The position numbers and the translations under genes were made by a program. A stretch of DNA of 64,000 bases from Burkholderia sp. WSM2232 (GTDB taxonomy: Bacteria > Pseudomonadota > Gammaproteobacteria > Burkholderiales > Burkholderiaceae): assembly GCF_000472545.1 (NCBI RefSeq), contig NZ_AWZV01000003.1, positions 192,608 through 256,607 on the forward strand. The letters are read 5' to 3'. Below the pieces are notes generated by a model. It saw only the letters and a list, made by a program, of their open reading frames with translations, did not search any database and was not told the DNA's origin. Positions 16,455 to 25,354 of the stretch are shown here, piece by piece (position 1 is the stretch's first letter; every line of letters starts with the position of its first letter).

Positions 16455-17789
16455 TCAACCTCCGTCGACAGAAACACGCGCCGATTCACTGATAATCGGG
16501 CTGCTATAAGGGCTTTCGCTAACCGGGCTCGCGTGACGCGCAGCATGGGCGCGGCGCATCGGCTTGAGCACGAAGAGCGCGAGCAGGGCGGCCGCGGCCG
16601 CCATACCCGACGCGAGCATGAACACCGCGTGCCAGCTGCCGGTTGCCGCTGTAATGATGCTCGTGAACGGGACCAGCAGCGCGGCCGTGCCTTTTGCCGT
16701 GTACAGCAAGCCTGCATTGGTAGCCGCGAACTTCGGCCCGTAGGTGTCGCCGCAGGTCGCCGGAAACAGGCTGTAGATTTCGCCCCATGCAAAGAACACG
16801 ATGCCGGTCAGCACGACGAACGCCACTGGACTATGGCCGTATTTCGACAAGGCCAGAATCCCGACTGCTTCGATCGCGAAGGCAAGAAACATGGTGTTTT
16901 CGCGGCCGATGCGATCCGAGATCCAACCGAAGAACGGCCGGGTCAAACCGTTCAGCACACGGTCGATTGTCAACGCGAAGGTGAGCGCCGGCAAGGTCAG
17001 GCCGAGCAACGAAACGGGCGATTCGTGCAAGCCGAAGTCTTTGGCGATGGGCCCGAGTTGCGCGGTCGCCATCAAACCACCGGCAGCCATCATCACGAAC
17101 ATGAGATACATCACCCAGAACACCGGCGAGCTGACCACTTCGCGCGGCGTCGCGTTGTACACGACGCGACGCACGGCGCTCTTTGCGGTGGCGAGCAGGC
17201 TGGCGGGCGGCGCGAGCAGTGCGAGTCCCAGCACGATTACGATCACCCCCTGGCCGAGACCGAACCACAGGAAGGTCGCTTCGTAGCCGCTACTCTTGAT
17301 CATGTTCGAAATCGGAATGACGGTCGCCGCCGATCCAGCGCCGAAGCCGGCTGCCGTGATCCCCGCTGCAAGGCCGCGACGGGTGGGAAACCACTTGAGC
17401 GCGTTGCCCACGCAGGTGCCGTAGACCGCGCCTGCGCCGACGCCGCCAATGGCCGCCGCTACGTAAAGCAGGGGCAGCGACGACGCCACCGAGTTGAGCG
17501 CCCACGCAAGCGCACACAACAGGCCGCCGCCGACCACCACCGGACGCGGCCCGTACTTGTCGACGAGATACCCTTCAATGGGCACAAGCCACGTTTCGGT
17601 CACCACGAAGATCGTGAACGCGACCTGAATTGCCGCGCGGCCCCATTGGTATTTTTCGTTGATCGGATTGACGAACAAAGTCCAGCCGTATTGCATGTTG
17701 GCGATCATTGCCATGCAGATGACGCCGAATACGAGTTGCACCCACGGTGACGCTACCCACGACGCTCCTTCCTGACGATCCGTTTCCAT
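16455..17789 (-). CDS. oxlT: Oxalate/formate antiporter-family MFS transporter
   Basis: This 12-helix MFS protein of about 444 residues belongs to the OFA family. Diagnostic segments are the start WVQLVFGVICMAMIANMQYGWTLFVNPI, TETWLVPIEGYLVDKYGPR, and GVGAGAVYGTCVGNALKWFPTRRGLAAG. OFA members exchange oxalate for formate, although the Burkholderia paralogues may carry other carboxylates. I place the start at the ATG at 17789 because AAAGGAG ends 7 bp before it. The ATG at 17807 contains that ribosome binding site within its own first codons. No oxalyl-CoA decarboxylase or formyl-CoA transferase gene is nearby. A promoter is visible at 17895-17922. Confidence 0.9.
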   Translation of the reverse strand: METDRQEGASWVASPWVQLVFGVICMAMIANMQYGWTLFVNPINEKYQWGRAAIQVAFTIFVVTETWLVPIEGYLVDKYGPRPVVVGGGLLCALAWALNSVASSLPLLYVAAAIGGVGAGAVYGTCVGNALKWFPTRRGLAAGITAAGFGAGSAATVIPISNMIKSSGYEATFLWFGLGQGVIVIVLGLALLAPPASLLATAKSAVRRVVYNATPREVVSSPVFWVMYLMFVMMAAGGLMATAQLGPIAKDFGLHESPVSLLGLTLPALTFALTIDRVLNGLTRPFFGWISDRIGRENTMFLAFAIEAVGILALSKYGHSPVAFVVLTGIVFFAWGEIYSLFPATCGDTYGPKFAATNAGLLYTAKGTAALLVPFTSIITAATGSWHAVFMLASGMAAAAALLALFVLKPMRRAHAARHASPVSESPYSSPIISESARVSVDGG

Positions 17790-17894
17790 CACTGTCTCCT
17801 TTGACATGCCTTGTCTTGTGATTGCGAAGCGATGACGCTTCGCAACGACCTTTGGACGTCTTCGATGCGTGTTGAAGTCGGTGGTCGAATCGAT

Positions 17895-17922
17895 ACAGTA
17901 TGTGATATATCAAGTAAGTCAA
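17895..17922 (-). promoter_or_regulatory. Promoter of the OFA transporter gene, with overlapping palindrome
   Basis: On the minus strand TTGACT (17922-17917) and TACTGT (17900-17895) are 16 bp apart. The -10 box is embedded in the palindrome ATAC-T-GTAT, and a direct repeat CTTGACTTACTTGA covers the -35 box, so a regulator probably acts here. Which one is unknown; the dyad would suit a GntR-type protein. Confidence 0.5.
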
Positions 17923-18005
17923 GCGAAAGAAACCCGACGTTTGCTGACAACTTTCCTGATATGAAAGGGAAATGAAGGAGTGCGTGCGACTCATGCAAAA
18001 GAGTC

Positions 18006-18036
18006 AAAAAAAGCCCGCCGACAAGGCCGGCGGGCT
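18006..18036 (-). terminator. Rho-independent terminator of the metallopeptidase gene
   Basis: On the minus strand a 9-bp stem AGCCCGCCG/CGGCGGGCT with a 7-nt loop is followed by seven T residues. It lies about 130 bp after the stop of the minus-strand peptidase gene at 18169. Confidence 0.88.
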
Positions 18037-18168
18037 GAGGCATGCAGCGAGACAAGGCTGTTCACCGCATGTCTCGCCTTTATAGCTGAAAGTTGAATGT
18101 AATGTTAGGTTTTTGTGGGTAGTGATTGTACGAGGGCGCTCATTGCGCGAATCGGCGCGAGGCGAAGC

Positions 18169-19032
18169 TCACAGCGACTGTGCAGAGAACGTATCGCACT
18201 GGCGGACGTCGCCCGTGGTCATGCCACGCCTGAGCCACCGCTGACGCTGCTCGCTCGTGCCATGCGTGAATGCCTCCGGCACCACGCGTCCTTGCGATTG
18301 CCGCTGCAACCGGTCGTCGCCGATCGCGCCGGCTGCGTTCAGTCCTTGTTCGAAGTCGCCCGGTTCCATGAGCTTCGCGTTCATCTGTTGCGCGACCGCG
18401 GCCCACACGCCCGCAAAACAGTCGGCCTGCAATTCCAGGCGCACGGACAACGCATTGCCGCGCGCCTGCGATACGCGCGCACGCGCGGCTTCGTACTTGT
18501 CCGAGATGCCGAGCACGTTCTGGATGTGATGTCCCACCTCGTGTGCGATCACATAGGCTTGCGCGAAGTCGCCACCCGCGCCGAAACGCTCGCGCAGTTC
18601 ACGGTAAAACGACAGGTCGATATAGACGGTGCGGTCCGGAGGACAGTAGAACGGGCCCATCGCGGACTGGCCGGTGCCGCAGGCAGTCGACGTCGCGTCG
18701 CTAAACAGCACGAGCTTGGGCGCCGGATAGTCCTGATTGAACTGCGTACGAAAGATGTGCTGCCAGGTCCGCTCCGTGTTGCCGAGCACGCGGCGCACGA
18801 AGTGGCTGCCGGGGTCGTCGGCGGGACGCGCGTTGGTCGGCGTGTTGGCCTGCGGCGCATTGCCTTGCAGCACTTGCGCACCGTTGATAATGGTCATTGG
18901 ATTAATACCGAAGAAGTACGACGCCGCCAGCGCGATAACAATCGTTCCAAGGCCGATGCCGCCGCCCACGCGCATTCCACCGCCGCGCCGGTCTTCGACG
19001 TTCTGGCTTTCCACTTCATCATCAAGGCGCAT
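18169..19032 (-). CDS. Membrane-anchored neutral zinc metallopeptidase (YpfJ family)
   Basis: This 287-residue protein of the YpfJ-type zinc metallopeptidase family has a single N-terminal membrane anchor (IGLGTIVIALAASYFFG) with the catalytic domain outside. The zinc site is HEVGHH in YVIAHEVGHHIQNVLG (about residue 165). Other family blocks are CPPDRTVYIDLSFY, LELQADCFAGVWA, with the third ligand region, and FTHGTSEQRQRWLRRG. I chose the ATG at 19032 because a GGAGAA site lies 9 bp upstream of it. An upstream in-frame ATG at 19074 lacks one. The physiological substrate is unknown. Confidence 0.93.
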   Translation of the reverse strand: MRLDDEVESQNVEDRRGGGMRVGGGIGLGTIVIALAASYFFGINPMTIINGAQVLQGNAPQANTPTNARPADDPGSHFVRRVLGNTERTWQHIFRTQFNQDYPAPKLVLFSDATSTACGTGQSAMGPFYCPPDRTVYIDLSFYRELRERFGAGGDFAQAYVIAHEVGHHIQNVLGISDKYEAARARVSQARGNALSVRLELQADCFAGVWAAVAQQMNAKLMEPGDFEQGLNAAGAIGDDRLQRQSQGRVVPEAFTHGTSEQRQRWLRRGMTTGDVRQCDTFSAQSL

Positions 19033-19218
19033 GGCGTGTTCTCCGTGATCCGTTCGCGACAGGTTGTGACCCATTGCGGTCTACTGCCGCAATGGAGCAG
19101 TTAGCATACCTGCGCGGCGTCGCTATGTGCGCTCGCCCACGTTCCGGATAGCGATGGTTGGCTCAGACCTGACTAAAAAGTTGGTCGACCCTGAAGACGC
19201 GCGTCCATGCAGGACCGG

Positions 19219-19683
19219 CTAGCGGTTCTCTTCGCACGCAGCGGACGAGAGCGTATAGCCCTCGTCGAGCCAGCCGGTGACGCCGCCGGCCATCAGCTTG
19301 ACGGGGCGCCCCAGGCGCGCAAGCCGTAGCGCGCCGCGGGCGGCGCCGTTGCAATGCGGACCCGCGCAATAGGTGACGAAGAGCGTATCGTCCGGATAGC
19401 CGGCGAGCTTTGACGCGACGATCTTGCCATGCGGCAGGTTAACCGCGCGAGGCACGTGCCCCGCTGCGAAGAGCGCGGGGCTGCGCACGTCGAGCAGCAC
19501 AAAGCCCGGCGTGCCGCTTTGCAGCGCGGCGAATACGTCGGCGCAATCGGTTTCGAACGCAAACATGGCCTCGAAATGCGCAACGGCTACGGGGCCTGGC
19601 GCGGCGGGCACGGCAGTCACGGCGTTGGTGTGGCGGTCCGCATCTACCTTGCCGATGGTGTCCATGGCGTTGAACTCCGACAT
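19219..19683 (-). CDS. Rhodanese-domain protein
   Basis: This protein of about 154 residues has a single rhodanese (sulfurtransferase) domain at about residues 40-145. It shows VLLDVRSPALFAAGHVPRAVNLPHG and the active-site loop YCAGPHCNGA with the persulfide cysteine near residue 107. The start ATG at 19683 has a GGGAGA site upstream; an earlier in-frame ATG would add 34 unlikely residues. It is divergent from an FtrA-type regulator, an arrangement seen in related bacteria where the regulator and rhodanese genes sit together. Confidence 0.9.
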   Translation of the reverse strand: MSEFNAMDTIGKVDADRHTNAVTAVPAAPGPVAVAHFEAMFAFETDCADVFAALQSGTPGFVLLDVRSPALFAAGHVPRAVNLPHGKIVASKLAGYPDDTLFVTYCAGPHCNGAARGALRLARLGRPVKLMAGGVTGWLDEGYTLSSAACEENR

Positions 19684-19811
19684 GATGGGGTCTCCCTTGA
19701 AGGCGTGTGAGTGAAGTGTGCCGGCTGCTTTGCAATTGAGGCAGCCCATTGTGTTGCCTGGGCCTGCAACGGGTAAGTGGCGCAATCGTCAATCTTCGGT
19801 AACATCACGCC

Positions 19812-20777
19812 ATGCACAATCATCTTGTCGTCGCGCTGGCTTATGACCGGCTTTGCACTTTCGAATTCGGCTGCGTGACCGAGGTGTTCGCGCTCGAACG
19901 GCCGGAGCTCGGCGTGAACTGGTATCGCTTCGCCGTCTGCGCGGCAGAGGCGGGGCCGATTCGCGCGGCGGGCGGCATTACGATTGCAGCGCCGTATACG
20001 CTCAGGCTGCTCGATCGCGCCGATACCATCGTGATACCCGGCTGGCGCGATGCAGACGAACTGCCGCCCGAGCCGCTGCTGAAGAAAATCCGCGCCGCGT
20101 ACAAACGCGGCGCGCGTCTCTGCTCGATCTGTTCAGGCGTGTTCGTGCTCGCGGCTGCGGGCGTGCTTGACGGCAAGACGGTCACCACGCACTGGCGTTA
20201 CGCCGCCAGGTTGCAGGAGCGCTATCCGCATCTGCGAGTGCGGCCCGACGCGCTGTATGTCGACGAGCAGCAGATCATCACGTCGGCGGGATCGGCGGCG
20301 GGGCTCGACATGCTGCTGCATCTCGTGCGGCGCGATCATGGCAGCGCCGTCGCAAACCGCGTCGCGCAGCGCCTCGTGGTGCCGCCGCATCGCGAGGGCG
20401 GTCAGGCGCAATTCGTGCCGCGTCCCATGCCGCAAGACGAAAGTGGCCGCCTCGCGCGTCTGATGGACTGGGTGCGCGCTCATCCGGCATTGCCGCACAC
20501 GCTGCGCTCCCTGGCCGAACGCGCGGCTATGAGTCCGCGCACGTTGCAGCGGCAGTTTCATGACGCCACGGGCATGGCGCCGTACGAGTGGCTGGTGCGC
20601 GAGCGCGTGGCCGTGGCGCGCGAGTTGCTGGAGACGCCCAAACCGTTGCCGATGGCACGCGTCGCGGCACTCGCGGGCTTCGGCTCCGAAGAGTCACTGC
20701 GTCGTCATTTCAGGCGCATTGCGCTCACGAGCCCAGGGGCGTATCGCAAGAAGTTCGGCGCGCCGCCAGTCGCCTAA
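19812..20777 (+). CDS. ftrA: FtrA-type transcriptional regulator (DJ-1/PfpI plus AraC HTH)
   Basis: This 321-residue GlxA/FtrA-type regulator has an N-terminal DJ-1/PfpI-like domain (about 5-185) with the nucleophile-elbow region RLCSICSGVFVLAAAGVLDGK. A C-terminal AraC-type double HTH follows (about 215-315; SLAERAAMSPRTLQRQFHDA and MARVAALAGFGSEESLRRHFRR). The opening MHNHLVVALAYDRLCTFEFG matches the FtrA group. It is probably an activator of the divergent rhodanese gene and itself. The ligand is not known from sequence. Confidence 0.9.
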   Translation: MHNHLVVALAYDRLCTFEFGCVTEVFALERPELGVNWYRFAVCAAEAGPIRAAGGITIAAPYTLRLLDRADTIVIPGWRDADELPPEPLLKKIRAAYKRGARLCSICSGVFVLAAAGVLDGKTVTTHWRYAARLQERYPHLRVRPDALYVDEQQIITSAGSAAGLDMLLHLVRRDHGSAVANRVAQRLVVPPHREGGQAQFVPRPMPQDESGRLARLMDWVRAHPALPHTLRSLAERAAMSPRTLQRQFHDATGMAPYEWLVRERVAVARELLETPKPLPMARVAALAGFGSEESLRRHFRRIALTSPGAYRKKFGAPPVA

Positions 20778-20841
20778 CGGCGCCGGCGTGCCGCATTCTT
20801 CCCGGCGCGATGACGCACCATGCCGTCTGCAAGGAATCTAG

Positions 20842-22044
20842 ATGACCGACATCGCACAGACCATCGCACGCTTTAACGCAGGCCGCGATCCCGAACGGCT
20901 GACCATGAAGTACAACGCGATGCGCACCTCGCCATTCGTGCTCCTGCGCGGCACGTGTCATCTGTTCTACGAGCGCCTGCGGCAAGATCCGCTATTCGAC
21001 GCCGCGCCGCCCGTGTGGATCTGCGGCGACATGCATCTGGAGAACTTTGGCAGTTACAAGGCGGACAACGGCCTTGTCTATTTCGACAACAACGATTTCG
21101 ACGAAGCGTGCCTCGCGCCCAATCTGTACGAACTGGTGCGTTTGCTGACCAGCGTGCAGGTCGGCGCGGCCGATCTCGAACTGAGCCGCGCGCAGGCGCT
21201 CGCGCTCTGTCATACAGCCGCGCACGCGTATGGTGCGGCGCTCGCCTACGGCAAGGCGCGTTGGGTCGAGCGCGAGACGTCCTCGGGCATGGTGCGCGAT
21301 CTGTTCGATGCATTGGCCGGCCGCACGCGCGTCGCCCACCTCGAGCGCCGCACCGTTCTGAAAGGCAAAACGCGCAAGCTAAAGGTAGACGGCAAAAAAG
21401 CACTGCCCGTAAGCGATGAACGGCGCGCCGCGGTCACGTTCTTCATGCAGCGGTTCGCGGCCGGCGAAAGCGATCCGGACTTTTACCGTGTGCTCGACGT
21501 TGCGCGCCGCATTGCGGGTACAGGAAGCCTTGGCGTAGACCGTTATGTGATTCTGGTGGAAGGCAAGGGCTCGCCGGACGGCAACTATCTGATCGACCTG
21601 AAGGAAGCGCTGCCTTCTTCGCTCGTGCCGCATCTGCGCACGCCGCAACCGGCATGGCGTAGCGAAGCCGAGCGCGTGGTCGAAATCCAGCGGCGTAATC
21701 AGGCGGTTTCGCAGGCGTTCTTGCACGCGGTGGACTTCAATCAGCGCTCGTATGTGCTGCGCAGCCTGCAGCCGTCGGAGGACCGCGTCGCGTTGCGTGA
21801 CTGGAACGGCAAGTTGCCGAGGCTCGAAGGCGTGGTCGGCAGCATGGCGGAGTTGAGTGCCTGGGCGCATTTGCGCAGTGGCGGCCGGCAAAATTCGTCG
21901 ATTGCGGACGACATGATTGCGTTCGGCAATCGCGCGGACTGGCAAGCGCCGTTGATCGAACTGGCGACGCACTGCGCGGCGCAAGTTGCGGTGGACTGGA
22001 AAAGTTATTGCGAGGCTTACGATAGCGGTGCGTTCGCGGTGTAG
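20842..22044 (+). CDS. DUF2252 family protein
   Basis: This 400-residue protein matches the DUF2252 pattern: MKYNAMRTSPFVLLRGTCHLFYERL, PVWICGDMHLENFGSYK and YFDNNDFDEA. The GDxHxxNxG and D-x-D-like blocks are reminiscent of protein-kinase-like or aminoglycoside phosphotransferase active sites. The family is therefore suspected to be a phosphotransferase, but no activity is established. AAGGA lies about 9 bp before the ATG. It follows ftrA by 64 bp on the same strand and might be cotranscribed with it. Confidence 0.9.
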   Translation: MTDIAQTIARFNAGRDPERLTMKYNAMRTSPFVLLRGTCHLFYERLRQDPLFDAAPPVWICGDMHLENFGSYKADNGLVYFDNNDFDEACLAPNLYELVRLLTSVQVGAADLELSRAQALALCHTAAHAYGAALAYGKARWVERETSSGMVRDLFDALAGRTRVAHLERRTVLKGKTRKLKVDGKKALPVSDERRAAVTFFMQRFAAGESDPDFYRVLDVARRIAGTGSLGVDRYVILVEGKGSPDGNYLIDLKEALPSSLVPHLRTPQPAWRSEAERVVEIQRRNQAVSQAFLHAVDFNQRSYVLRSLQPSEDRVALRDWNGKLPRLEGVVGSMAELSAWAHLRSGGRQNSSIADDMIAFGNRADWQAPLIELATHCAAQVAVDWKSYCEAYDSGAFAV

Positions 22045-22606
22045 CACCGTGCGTGGCGGGCGCGAGGCTTCGTCGAGCAGGCATCGACACATGCGAGGCG
22101 AGACTGTCGCCTTGCACGAAGCGGTGGCAGCTTCAAAGCAAAACGGCACGACAACGTTTGCGCATCCGAACGAGGCATTTGCCGCTCACAGCTTTCCTCC
22201 GGGTTCATTGCTTTTACCCGCTATTTCAGCGCCTGAAACGCGCCGCTGCCTGACGATGGTGTAATAACCAGCAACAGTGCTTTGCGGTTTTCCCTCATTC
22301 AATTCACCTTCTTATGGCGTAGACTTGCCAGTAACAACAAATGGTTACGGGGTGCGGGATGTTGGCCGTTTTCTTCATCGCCTGTCCGATCTGCATTGCG
22401 GCGCTCTTCGGTTTCGCGCGGCATGTCGATCCGCAGACAGGTCATTTCAAGCGTTGATTTTCAACGTTGCAATTTCGCGCACAGCCGGCAGCCGAATGGC
22501 GCTGCCGGTTTCCTTCGTGCATCGCCGCCCGCGGCCGCAGGTCTTGCGTTGAAGTGCCGTGGCGCGGCACGATGCGCAACAACCCGGGTTTGAAGCGGCA
22601 TCGCGT
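22045..22606. other. Intergenic region with one possible small gene
   Basis: Apart from the 32-codon ORF at 22359-22457 I see no gene, terminator or clear promoter here. The start of the SulP gene is uncertain within 22559-22607. Confidence 0.4.
22359..22457 (+). CDS. Possible small membrane peptide, 32 residues
   Basis: ATG at 22359 opens a 32-codon frame: a hydrophobic segment MLAVFFIACPICIAALFGF followed by a polar tail ARHVDPQTGHFKR. A GGGGTGCGGG stretch precedes the ATG. Most third codon positions are G or C, as in the real genes around it, and the one-helix-plus-charged-tail layout is typical of small membrane proteins. I know no family; it could be chance. Confidence 0.4.
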   Translation: MLAVFFIACPICIAALFGFARHVDPQTGHFKR

Positions 22607-24331
22607 ATGCGAGACTTTCTGGCGAATTGGACGGCGCGGGCGGACCTGCTCAAGAGAACGGCGCGCGCCGGTATGCTCAAGGGCGTGCTGCCTTTAAACA
22701 GCGCCGCTGCATGGCGCGACGCGCTGGCGGGTGTACAGCTCGCCGCGATGGACATTCCCCAGGTGCTCGGTTACGCCCGCATTGCCGGCATGCCTGCCGT
22801 TACGGGCCTTTACACCGTCTTTCTGCCGCTTGTCGCGTTCGCGTTGTTCGGCGCGTCGCGGCACCTCGTGGTCGCGGCCGATTCTGCCACCGCCACCATC
22901 TTCGCCAGCCGCGTGTCGAGCATGGCAAGCGTTTCGAGCACCGATTATGCGTCGCTTGCCGCGATGGTCGCATTGCTGACCGCCGCGCTGCTGCTCGTCG
23001 CGCGCATTTTCAAACTGGGCTTTCTCGCCGACTTCCTGTCGCGCACGGTGCTGGTGGGCTTTCTTGCCGGAGTCGGCGTGCAGGTGGGTATCGCGATGCT
23101 GGGCGATATGTTCGGCCTACCCGGTCATGCGTCGCGCAGCATGGACCAACTGCTTCTGGTCGTGCGCGAGGCAGCGCAAGTGAACGTGCCCACGCTGCTC
23201 GTTTCGGTTCTGGTTGTGGCCGCCGTGCTGTTTTGCAAACGCATCTTGCCGCGCCTGCCGGTGCCGTTGATTGCCGTCGTGGCGGGAATCGCTGCCAGCG
23301 ATATGTACAGTTGGGCCGCGCATGGCATTGCCGTGCTGGGTCCGGTGGCGGGCGGCCTGCCCGCGCTGCGCGTGCCTTCCGTCACGTGGCAACAGTTTCT
23401 CGACCTCATGCCGGTTGCCGCCTCGTGTTTCGTGATGATCGTCGCGCAGAGCGCCGCCGCGAGCCGCGTATTCGCCGAGCGGCATCACGAAGCGGCCGAC
23501 ACCAATCGGGATTTGCTAGGCATTGCGGCGGCCAACGCCGCAGCCGCGTTTTCCGGCGCTTTTGTCGTGAACGGCAGCCCGACGCAGACGGCAATGGCCG
23601 ACCGCGCCGGCACGCGCAGCCAGTTCGCGCAGATTGTGTTCGCGCTGGTGGTGGTTGTCGTGCTGCTGTTTTTCAGCCGCTTTCTGCAGTATTTGCCGCG
23701 CTGCATTCTGGCGAGCATCGTATTCACGATTGCCGTGGGCCTCGTCGATCTGAAGACGCTCTTTGCGATTCGCCGAGAAAGTCCGGGCGAATTCGCACTC
23801 GCCGTATTCACCGCCGCGGCCGTGGTGCTGATCGGCGTAGAGCACGGCATTCTGATTGCGGTGGCCGTGTCGCTGCTGCGGCACGTGCGCCACAGCTACC
23901 GCCCGCATACGATGATTCTTGCGCCGGGCGACGACGGCATGTGGGTACCGGTGCCCGCGGTTGCCGGCACGCAGACCGCGCCTGGGCTCATCGTGTATCG
24001 CTTCGGGGCCGACCTGTTCTATGCGAACGACCATTTTTTCGTCGACGATACGCGCAACCTGATAGACCACGCGCCGAGCCAGGTGCGCTGGTTCGTGATC
24101 GACGCAAGCGCGATTACGGATCTCGATTATTCGGCGGCGCGCTCGGTCGGCGAGTTGTGCCGCCTGTTGCAACGCAGCGGCATCAGGGTGATTTTCGCGC
24201 GCGCGAACGGCTATTTGCGCGCCGACATGGACCGGCACGGCATCACGCCGATTATCGGCGCAAGCTGTATTTTCGGCACCTTGCACGAAGCGCTGCGTGC
24301 GGCGGGAGTGGCGGACCCCGTCAGCAAATAG
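22607..24331 (+). CDS. SulP-family anion transporter with STAS domain
   Basis: This SulP/SLC26-type permease of about 574 residues has 10-14 membrane helices (about residues 45-440) beginning with GVQLAAMDIPQVLGYARIAGMPAVTGLY, which covers the SulP signature. A cytoplasmic STAS domain follows (about 465-565; IVYRFGADLFYANDHFF and WFVIDASAITDLDYSA). Family members carry sulfate, bicarbonate or dicarboxylates; the substrate here is undetermined. Two starts are possible: ATG at 22607 or GTG at 22559, which adds 16 residues. Neither has a strong ribosome binding site. Confidence 0.92.
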   Translation: MRDFLANWTARADLLKRTARAGMLKGVLPLNSAAAWRDALAGVQLAAMDIPQVLGYARIAGMPAVTGLYTVFLPLVAFALFGASRHLVVAADSATATIFASRVSSMASVSSTDYASLAAMVALLTAALLLVARIFKLGFLADFLSRTVLVGFLAGVGVQVGIAMLGDMFGLPGHASRSMDQLLLVVREAAQVNVPTLLVSVLVVAAVLFCKRILPRLPVPLIAVVAGIAASDMYSWAAHGIAVLGPVAGGLPALRVPSVTWQQFLDLMPVAASCFVMIVAQSAAASRVFAERHHEAADTNRDLLGIAAANAAAAFSGAFVVNGSPTQTAMADRAGTRSQFAQIVFALVVVVVLLFFSRFLQYLPRCILASIVFTIAVGLVDLKTLFAIRRESPGEFALAVFTAAAVVLIGVEHGILIAVAVSLLRHVRHSYRPHTMILAPGDDGMWVPVPAVAGTQTAPGLIVYRFGADLFYANDHFFVDDTRNLIDHAPSQVRWFVIDASAITDLDYSAARSVGELCRLLQRSGIRVIFARANGYLRADMDRHGITPIIGASCIFGTLHEALRAAGVADPVSK

Positions 24332-24337
24332 CGCGCT

Positions 24338-24976
24338 TTAGCTTTTCGAACTCAGCAATTTGATGCCGGCAATGCCGAACATGATTGCGAGCGAGCCGTC
24401 GAGCCAGCGGCGGACCGCCATGTAAGCCCGTCGCGCCGAGGCCGTCGAAAACAGCAGCGCATAGCTGCTGAACACCGACACGCCGATGCACATGCAGCCC
24501 AGCACGACGGGCGCGGTATGCGTGCGGCCGCCCGCCGGGGACATGGCGAGCGACACGATGGACATCCACACCAGAATGGCCTTCGGATTGGTCAGATGCA
24601 GCAGCAGGCCGCGCAGATAGAGCCGCTTGAGCGGTTCGTCCGCTCGCGCGTGCGCATCCGGCAGCCTCGCAGGCGCAAGCGCTGAACGCGCCGATTTGAA
24701 GCCGAGCCACAGCAGATAAAGCCCGCCCGCAATCTTGATGGCGACGAGGCACCCGGAGTAAGCGGCCAGCACCGCCGACAATCCGAGCGACGCAAGCAGC
24801 GCCCAGAAGAACGAGCCGGACACGACGCCCAACGCAAACGTGAGCGCCGGGCGGCGGCCCGCGCTCATCGCGAGGGACATGATGGCCAGATTGCTCGGAC
24901 CGGGACTGGCCGTGCCGACGAAGTAGGCGCTGTAGGCGATCAAAACGTCGGCGGTGAGAAAGGCGGTGGGCGTCAT
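24338..24976 (-). CDS. LysE/RhtB-family amino-acid exporter
   Basis: This 212-residue protein has about six hydrophobic segments. It shows the family hallmark GTASPGPSNLAIMSLAMSAGRRPALTFALGVVSGSF near the N-terminus and LHLTNPKAILVW in the middle. These proteins export amino acids such as homoserine, threonine or lysine. It converges on the SulP gene with only 6 bp between stops. A LysR gene lies upstream on the same strand across a repeat tract. Confidence 0.93.
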   Translation of the reverse strand: MTPTAFLTADVLIAYSAYFVGTASPGPSNLAIMSLAMSAGRRPALTFALGVVSGSFFWALLASLGLSAVLAAYSGCLVAIKIAGGLYLLWLGFKSARSALAPARLPDAHARADEPLKRLYLRGLLLHLTNPKAILVWMSIVSLAMSPAGGRTHTAPVVLGCMCIGVSVFSSYALLFSTASARRAYMAVRRWLDGSLAIMFGIAGIKLLSSKS

Positions 24977-25090
24977 GGGCTAAGCTCGCGGGCGGGCAGG
25001 GAATGACGATTCTGCGCGCCGCCGTGGCGAGCGCACAGATACAGTTGCGCGAGCGCCGGTCGGCACAATTCGGCGGTTGGGGTGAAAAGC

Positions 25091-25194
25091 GGCAGTGGGG
25101 GCAGAAGGGGCGCAAGAGGCAGAAGGGCAGAAAAGGCAGAAGAGGCAGAAGAGGCAGAAGAGGCAGAAGAGGCAGAAGAGGCAGAAGAGGCAGA
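25091..25194. repeat. 9-bp microsatellite
   Basis: Six perfect AGAGGCAGA units (25141-25194) are preceded by about five degraded copies from about 25091. It is purine-rich on the plus strand. It lies upstream of the lysE-type start codon (24976). Confidence 0.9.
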
Positions 25195-25214
25195 AGCGCT
25201 ACAACGTTACGCTA

Positions 25215-25342
25215 GCTCAACGGCTCAACGGCTCAACGGCTCAGCGGCTCAGCGGCTCAACGGCTCAACGGCTCAACGGCTCAACGGCTCAACGGCTCAA
25301 CGGCTCAACGGCTCAACGGCTCAACGGCTCAACGGCTCAACG
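25215..25342. repeat. 8-bp tandem repeat, 16 units
   Basis: Sixteen GCTCAACG units, of which the fourth and fifth are GCTCAGCG, lie 12 bp before the stop codon end of the LysR gene. An 8-bp unit shifts the reading frame with every copy gained or lost. No gene of the window reads through it. Confidence 0.95.
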
Positions 25343-25354
25343 GCCCAGCCGTCC

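Noticed and set aside
25091..25342. Possible CRISPR array
   Set aside because: Units are 8-9 bp and directly adjacent, without spacers. No cas genes are in the window.
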